The notes beneath the pieces are model-generated. The model had not been told where the DNA came from. It worked only from the letters and a program-made list of their open reading frames with translations, and did not search any database. A stretch of DNA of 64,000 nucleotides from positions 40,722 to 104,721 of the forward strand of contig VXCM01002844.1 in assembly GCA_014773175.1 (NCBI GenBank). The letters run 5' to 3'. This document shows, piece after piece, positions 58,389 to 64,000 of this stretch; the first letter of the stretch is position 1, and each line of letters begins with the position of its first letter. The stretch comes from Lucifuga dentata (lineage: Eukaryota > Chordata > Actinopteri > Ophidiiformes > Bythitidae). A program made the position numbers and the translations under genes.

Positions 58389-58431
<43 letters not shown>

Positions 58432-61400
58432 CAGCTGATAAGTTTAGCAGTATAACACATGATGGCATATATTTACAAACGCATGGGGCTAAGTGCACAG
58501 AATCCTGGCTTCAAATCTCACTTGTCACGGCGTCATGGCTGCCAGGCAGCTTTCTTCTTCTTCTTCTTCTCTCTCTCTGTCATTCTCTCTCTCTTTCTCC
58601 CCCCCCCCCCCCCNATTTATTGACCCTCCCATTTTGCCATTTATGTCGCGGGATGTATCGGGTGGCCGCGGGGTTTCTATTTTCAGGCAACGTTCTGGAT
58701 GACTGAAAAGCAACATGGAGCGATCTACGAGACACAACATGCAGGAGGTTTATTATGTTTTTTCTCTTTTCTTTTTGAACGTCACGTCTTTTTGTGGGAT
58801 TGGGTTCCTGAGCGGGGGCCAGCACAACTTTTGAGAAGGACTTAGAAGCATTTTAGCCACAGGTTTTGGCGCTATGGGTCTTTGCACAGTCATCTTCACG
58901 CATGATGGCCAACGCCGATGGTGTGTTCTTGCGTGTCCTTGTTTTTGGAGTGGTGGAATGACTGAGGTCACGCTGAGAGAAGCGGTGCTAGAGGCAGAGA
59001 GAGATAATGAGGGGGGGTGGGAGGGTGAACGGTTCTGGCTCAGCTCTGCTTTGAGAAATTCTGTCAGAGTTTGGCGACGAGTTGGGCTTTTTTGCTCTGC
59101 ACTCACAACCACATGGGTATTGTGCAAATGTGCAGACAGGCTCATGGGATATCTGGACTTAGTAAGGAGAGGGGAGGAGGGAGAATCTGAGCCACGTGTG
59201 TGTGTGTGTGCATGACCGCTGCAGTTCACGGGGACATTTGTGAAGTTGGTACTGTGCATGTGACTAAATATGTAAGTGTGTGTGTGTGTGTGCATGTAAA
59301 TGTGTGTTGTGCTAGAGGGGCTCAGCAGTGAAATAAATAGGCTGGGACCCCTCAGCTGTTTCCACGCACTGCTGCTAATTTGGGCGCTTCACTTTGACTC
59401 TGCTCCTATCAGGACACTCAAGTCAGTACCAATCACGGCAGCAAACTCTCAGCGCTTTGGTGTCCACAGGAACCCTTAGCTTCCTGCTACATCAGCCACC
59501 TTTTATTGTGTCAGGCAACAGCTAGATTATCTGAGTGGAGTAATGTAGATGTACCTGGCAAAATGGCTTTTAGAATCGGCAAGATTGTTGGTAGGTTTGT
59601 AAGTTGAAGAGACTATGGGAGACTGTTTTCATCAACTATAGCAACAGATTCAGGTGATAAAGGGAGAGAGAGAGAAGAGAGGTAGTTTTGGTTTTGCTCG
59701 CAGATCAGGTCTTGTTCCATCATTTACCAGCTGCTAAAATACTGTTTTCAAGATCCAAGCTTTTTCTTGGTCAATCAGCAAACATAGCCTAGATAAACAC
59801 CATGAGTATTAAAAAGTTTTAAATTATGCAGAATCCTGAGGTTTAATCAGATGTAATGCTTGTGTTTTTTTTTTTATTAATTAGAATCACTATTAGACAC
59901 TAGCATGTAATGTAATTATATTTGTTAATATAAACTAGAATAGATGTCTGCATATTTGTGCTATATTTGTTGGATTCAAGCTTAAAGGACCATACTGGCC
60001 ATTTTGCTTGTTTGAGCCTAATATATTCAGTTTTCATATTCGTAAGGTTACTGAAAATCATTTTCCAAAGCATACTACTGAACAGTGAGTTAAAATTTTT
60101 TTTTCCTACCTTCCAGACCGCCATTGGTTTCAGTTCATTCAGGTACGCTATTAAATTCAACTTGTTGATGCTTGAAACGTTGTTGGGATAGGTAATCTGT
60201 CATCGAGAACAAGACACGTATTCAGATGTTTTTTAGAAGTTACGTAATTTTAGCATGCATTTAAGTGCAATAAAAAGCATGGAGTGAATGTATGTCTCCA
60301 CCGGGGAATATAGTCCCAAAAGAAGACCTGCATTTATCTTAAAATTTAAAGGACCGTGACTTCATAAGGCTGCATAACTATTAGCAGGAGAAACATTGAT
60401 TTTTAAGGTGGGTGTATCGCTTGAATATTTGATTTGAAAGATTAAGAGATTTTGCAAAATATCAGGAAAGTTGAAATACGGTTTTATCCTTTGGGAAATG
60501 ATTGTCAGAAACATAACGTATGAAAATTGAATATATTAGGCTCAAACATGCAAAATGGGTGATATGGTCCTTTAAATTACCTCAATAACACCCTCGTTAT
60601 TTTTTTTTTCCCTCCCAGGTGGTTGAACAAGGGATGTTTGTGAAACATTGCAAGGTNCCCTCGTTATTTTTTTTTTCCCTCCCAGGTGGTTGAACAAGGG
60701 ATGTTTGTGAAACATTGCAAGGTGGAGGTGTACCTGACGGAGCTGAAGCTGTGTGAAGACAGCAACATGGACAATGTGGTCACCAGACGCTTCAGCAAAG
60801 CTGACACGATAGGTATGCCAAGTCCTGCCAGAGAACTTTGACTCAGTGAACTTTGACTGAGTTCTAAATCCATGATTTTACTGAGTTCCATTGAAAAGGA
60901 TGGAAAGGAACTTGACATTACATAAATACATTTACAGTAACTACAACATAAAAATACTATGTGGTAAATCCAAAAATAACGCTTAGATAAACATTTAAAA
61001 TACAATATTATACAACAAAACTGCAATAAGAGACCAAGGCTGAAACAACACAAATAATTATTACACATGATGAGAAATATACATTAATCTGACTTATCAT
61101 TTACAATTTTCATCCACTGACATACAGTATATTACAGCGAGGATGGAGTTTTAGTTAATGTCAGGACAAGTGCATAGCAAAACAGAAGATCATTTGACCA
61201 AGTAAAGGAAACTCACAAAACTGTCAAACCAACTTTAGAAAACATTAAAAATCATGTTTAAAGCAAATTTCATTTAAAATTAGCATAGTCGGAAAAAATG
61301 TCGAGAAAGTCTTGTCTCACCCTTTTTAATGGTTCCACTCACGGTGCCAGAAATATATCTGCTACATAACACAGATTTTTCAGAACTGTCCACCAACACA

Positions 61401-62581
61401 AAATATTTGCCTCCAGCAAAAACTGCTAACACCTTGTCAGACACATACACACATACTAGACACACACGCAGAAAGCAATAAATACATAAAACATAGTTGT
61501 CCTGAGTCCCCCAGGAGGAGTTAGAATGCCTGGCCGGGGACAGGGGAGTATGGGCTGATCTGCTTAGTCTGCTGCCACCGCGACCCGGACCCGGATAAGC
61601 AGAGGATATTGGATGGATGGATGGATAGTTGTCATTACTGAGTAACTGAGAGTACATGCACACAAGCATTTACAACAGGAAGGATGAGAGAAGGTTGACT
61701 TGCCATTACTTTGTTTCTTCAAAAAATAATCATCTTTCATAGGATCAGGAAAGTATTCTGTACCAGTAAGACAAAAACAAGATTAATTCTGAAAGCCAAA
61801 TATTTTCCCCCAGAACCTTTTATGTTGAATGAAAGAACATTTGATTGTAGCAGCGGCCAGCAGATATGTGCCATTATCTCCACAGAAATATGCAAGTTTT
61901 CATTCAGAACAAACCAAAGGAAGATAAACTCTGGAATTAGTTTCTGCTATCGGGTTGAAAAATGGTTGTGGCGTATTTTCACTATACATTAGCCATGCCA
62001 TAAAAATACCTTCTGATATCTGTCTGGAGAAATACAGAATAGAATCAAAGAATTCCCAGATCTGGAAAAGTAGAACTGCAAAGTTATTTTTTTTTATGTG
62101 ACTTTTGGCGCACATTTTTCAACATGGCTAAAGAATAATTTTCATTTGCAGCATTTCATCTTATTTAACAGTCAAACTTGTTGTCTTTTTTTATTGTTTT
62201 TTTTTACAGTATTGCATTGACAGTGGGTACTAATGTTATTTTATCAGATTTTAGGATGCCTTTTTTAACATCTGGCCAGGGACTGCAGCTGAAAATTAGC
62301 CTCTTGAGCTAACTCTAGTTCATTTACAGTTTATTGTTTGTTGATCAATGAGCATTGTCCCTGATAAATAAATGAAATGAAATGTCTGTGTAAATTCCAA
62401 AAAGCTTGATTTTCGTGATGCTGTCGATGCCGCAGATGTGATAGAGAAGGAGATGCGGAAGCTGTTCAGCATCGCCGATGAGAAGGAGACGAGACTATGG
62501 AACCGGTACATGAGCAACACCTTCGAGCCTCTGAACAAACCCGACAGCACCATCCAAGACGCCGGCCTCTACCAAGGACAG
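56175..62581 (+). CDS. usp15: Ubiquitin carboxyl-terminal hydrolase 15, N-terminal part
   Basis: USP15 is a cytosolic and nuclear cysteine deubiquitinase acting in TGF-beta/BMP, NF-kB and COP9-linked pathways. Exons: 56175-56263, 57006-57133, 57490-57620, 60686-60812, 62436-62581; the gene continues beyond the window. These give 207 residues that align with the first 207 of human USP15 without gaps as I recall it. The start is ATG in a good context (AAAGATGGCGG) and the N-terminus [20 protein letters not shown] is diagnostic of USP15 against USP4 and USP11. Residues about 7-118 form the DUSP domain ([52 protein letters not shown]). Residues about 133-207 start the ubiquitin-like domain ([31 protein letters not shown]). 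The catalytic domain is not in the window. Exon 4 is preceded by an assembly duplication: the copy at 60686 is the one that continues. Confidence 0.95.
58189..58231 (+). repeat. (CA)n microsatellite
   Basis: About 20 CA units with a single T interruption, in usp15 intron 3. Confidence 0.95.
58391..58429 (+). repeat. (TG)n microsatellite
   Basis: About 19 pure TG units, 160 bases after a complementary CA tract. Confidence 0.95.
59982..60575 (-). repeat. TTAA-MITE copy J (complete, reverse)
   Basis: A 594-base reverse copy with TTAA at both ends. Once the assembly duplication is removed it ends about 43 bases before usp15 exon 4. Confidence 0.9.
60591..60723 (+). other. Assembly duplication over the usp15 exon 4 acceptor
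   Basis: Bases 60591-60656 recur as 60658-60723 around the N at 60657. The acceptor and the first 38 bases of exon 4 therefore appear twice. Confidence 0.93.
60813..62435 (+). other. usp15 intron 4
   Basis: No coding exon was recognised. It holds a LINE 3'-end remnant (61499-61627) and otherwise AT-rich sequence. The GATAAATAAATGAAATGAAAT at about 62365 resembles a LINE or SINE tail. Confidence 0.5.
61499..61627 (+). repeat. LINE 3'-end remnant with GGAT tail
   Basis: CCTGAGTCCCCCAGGAGGAG, then CTGCTGCCACCGCGACCCGG and an (ATGG)n tail match the common fish non-LTR 3' end also present at 10803-10893. Confidence 0.65.
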
Positions 62582-62747
62582 GTATGAATCTCTGCAGAAT
62601 GGTTTCAAAACTCCAGCAGGGATTTGTCCAGGTGGGGGGAAAAAGTCATCTTCACTCCAACCCCCAGCGACAAAACACAACACAAATCAGGGCAATGAAA
62701 ATACAAACACAAAACCTCCAAAATGGTTACAACACACCTTTGTGTCA

Positions 62748-63140
62748 GCTAGGTTGGATTATTGTAATGTTTTATTTTCTGGCTTACCTAAGTGTAGTCT
62801 TAAAAAGCTTTAGATGGTTCATGGGTAATGAGTTTTCCTGCTTTTACAAAAAATGTGTAAAACCATTTTTGGCATTTACAAAAAAATACCATGTCCAAAA
62901 AAAAAATATGAATATTAACATTGCTTTTCTTGATTAACTCTTATATAGCTTCTTACATTCTTTTATCACCTTTTTATGTCATGTCTGAGCAGAAAAACTC
63001 ATTCACCAAATACAAAAAGTTAAAATACCTTAAATTTGGCATGGGTATGAATAAGTTTGGGCTTAACTGTATGTGTTGGTTTTGGATTGTGAAGCCCATT
63101 GAGACATTGTGATATTGAGCTATATGGTATAAATAAACTT
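62748..63140 (+). repeat. L2/Rex1-type LINE remnant
   Basis: Bases from 62748 translate to ARLDYCNVLFSGLPKCSLKKL, a conserved block of L2-like reverse-transcriptase ORFs. A 3'-end-like GAGACATTGTGATATTGAGC followed by TATAAATAAACTTGA lies at 63100-63138. Internal sequence has been deleted. Confidence 0.7.
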
Positions 63141-63674
63141 GAACAGCAAATATGGCAAAGTTGAGGTAAGCAAAACATAAAATTATTACATTTAAACAAT
63201 TTAAATTGTCTCCTACTGCCTTCTCACATTAAAGATTCTCAAAAAGTGACACGTCCAAGTCCTGCTAACCCTTTTGTTAGGTGTGGAATTTGGACAGAGA
63301 TATGAGGTGCTTCCATCTGGGAGTTGACTCGGTCACACACAGCCTCGTTACAGCTAGATTCATTGCAGCCCGTTGTGGCCGCAGGCTTCAGGCCGAGCAC
63401 CGTCTCATTCAGCTGCAGCTGTTCCAAATGATTGTCGAACCTTTTTAGCTTCCAGTGGGCAAATCCCCCTCTAAGTGGAGGAAAAGATTTATCCGAGTCC
63501 AAGCTACAAGATGTAAAAACAACAAAAGCTTTGGTATCAGCTGTAGCAGGTTATTTGTTTTTACCAGTAGCTTTTTTTTAGAAATTTACACTACAAGATT
63601 CAACAAGACTATTCACCCCACCCCAAAAAAAAAGGATATGATACTGTACCCTGTGTCTTTCTTGTCTTGTTGTC

Positions 63675-64000
63675 TTAAAGGACCATACTACCCATTTTTC
63701 ATACTTGCATGCTAATACATTCAATTTTCATAAACATAGGGTTACATAAAGCCTTACATAAACATAAGGCTTCATAAACGTAAGGTTACTGACAACCATT
63801 TCCCAAAGGATAAAACCGTATTTCAGCTTTCCTGGTATTTTGAAAAATCTCTTNACTGACAACCATTTCCCAAAGGATAAAACCGTATTTCAGCTTTCCT
63901 GGTATTTTGAAAAATCTCTTAATCTTTCAAAATTAAATATTCAAGCGATACACCCACCTTAAAAATCGATGTTTCTCCTGCTAATAGTTACGCAGCCTTA
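63675..64000 (+). repeat. TTAA-MITE copy K (cut by window end)
   Basis: A forward copy beginning TTAAAGGACCATACTACCC. It contains a local repeat of the AACATAAGG unit around 63733-63785 and the single-N gap at 63854, where 63788-63853 is repeated. The right half is outside the window. Confidence 0.88.

Larger units (their letters stand above)
57621..60590 (+). other. usp15 intron 3, repeats only
   Basis: Nearly 3 kb containing complementary (CA)n and (TG)n tracts (58189-58231, 58391-58429), a C-run gap at 58614, several shorter TG runs near 59205 and 59277, and MITE copy J. Open frames on both strands around 58750-59300 are driven by the TG/CA and low-complexity tracts. Confidence 0.6.
62582..64000 (+). 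other. usp15 intron 5 (to window end)
   Basis: The next usp15 exon, which should begin VLVIEQKNEDGTWPRG, was not found, so it lies beyond the window. The stretch contains an L2-like LINE fragment and the start of MITE copy K. The - strand frame at 63239-63502 has no similarity I recognise. Confidence 0.55.

Noticed and set aside
58753..59295. 180-residue minus-strand and 113-residue plus-strand frames in usp15 intron 3
   Set aside because: The minus frame starts in a CA/TG tract (HTHTHT) and both are low complexity with no conserved motif.
63239..63502. 87-residue minus-strand frame in the last usp15 intron
   Set aside because: The composition is fairly protein-like, but I found no recognisable motif or neighbouring exon, so I did not call a gene.

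Overview
This window is eukaryotic and almost certainly from a ray-finned (teleost) fish. Its genes are split by short GT-AG introns. The proteins are close full-length matches, recalled from memory, to vertebrate PPM1H, AKR1D1, KDM5A, SLC6A13 and USP15. The background holds dinucleotide microsatellites, Tc1-like and hAT-like debris, L2-type LINE fragments and a highly repeated TTAA-flanked MITE. No prokaryotic operon, CRISPR array or virus was seen.

Layout. (1) 1-12701: ppm1h on the + strand, missing its first coding exon (eight exons present, 386 codons). One intron carries an intact 214-residue coiled-coil ORF of unknown origin. (2) 12702-23545: no protein gene, but a conserved let-7i microRNA hairpin on the - strand at 20716-20799. 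(3) 23546-25525: akr1d1 (5-beta-reductase) on +, with one exon lost in a 254-base gap. (4) 28060-43432: complete kdm5a on +, 29 coding exons, 1753 residues. (5) 46561-54978: an slc6a13-like GABA/taurine-type transporter on +, 15 coding exons, 608 residues, with a 7-base first coding piece. (6) 56175 to the end: the 5' part of usp15 on + (five exons, DUSP and ubiquitin-like domains), continuing past the window.

The genes do not form one pathway. They are a Rab phosphatase, a let-7 microRNA, a steroid/bile-acid reductase, an H3K4 demethylase, a neurotransmitter transporter and a deubiquitinase. Gene order is informative. In human (from memory) USP15-MON2-let-7i-PPM1H lie together at 12q14 and SLC6A13-KDM5A lie together at 12p13. 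Here the two groups are interleaved and AKR1D1, which is on human chromosome 7, sits between them.

The most notable items are let-7i; eleven copies of one long-TIR MITE, one of which fills about 87% of a kdm5a intron; the intronic coiled-coil ORF with a 65-67-residue internal repeat; complementary (GT)n and (AC)n tracts bracketing a ppm1h exon; and a systematic assembly artefact. In that artefact eleven single-N gaps are each flanked by a 61-67-base direct duplication. Three of these fall in coding exons (kdm5a, two in slc6a13) and one overlaps the 5' part of a usp15 exon, so automatic gene models here will be broken.
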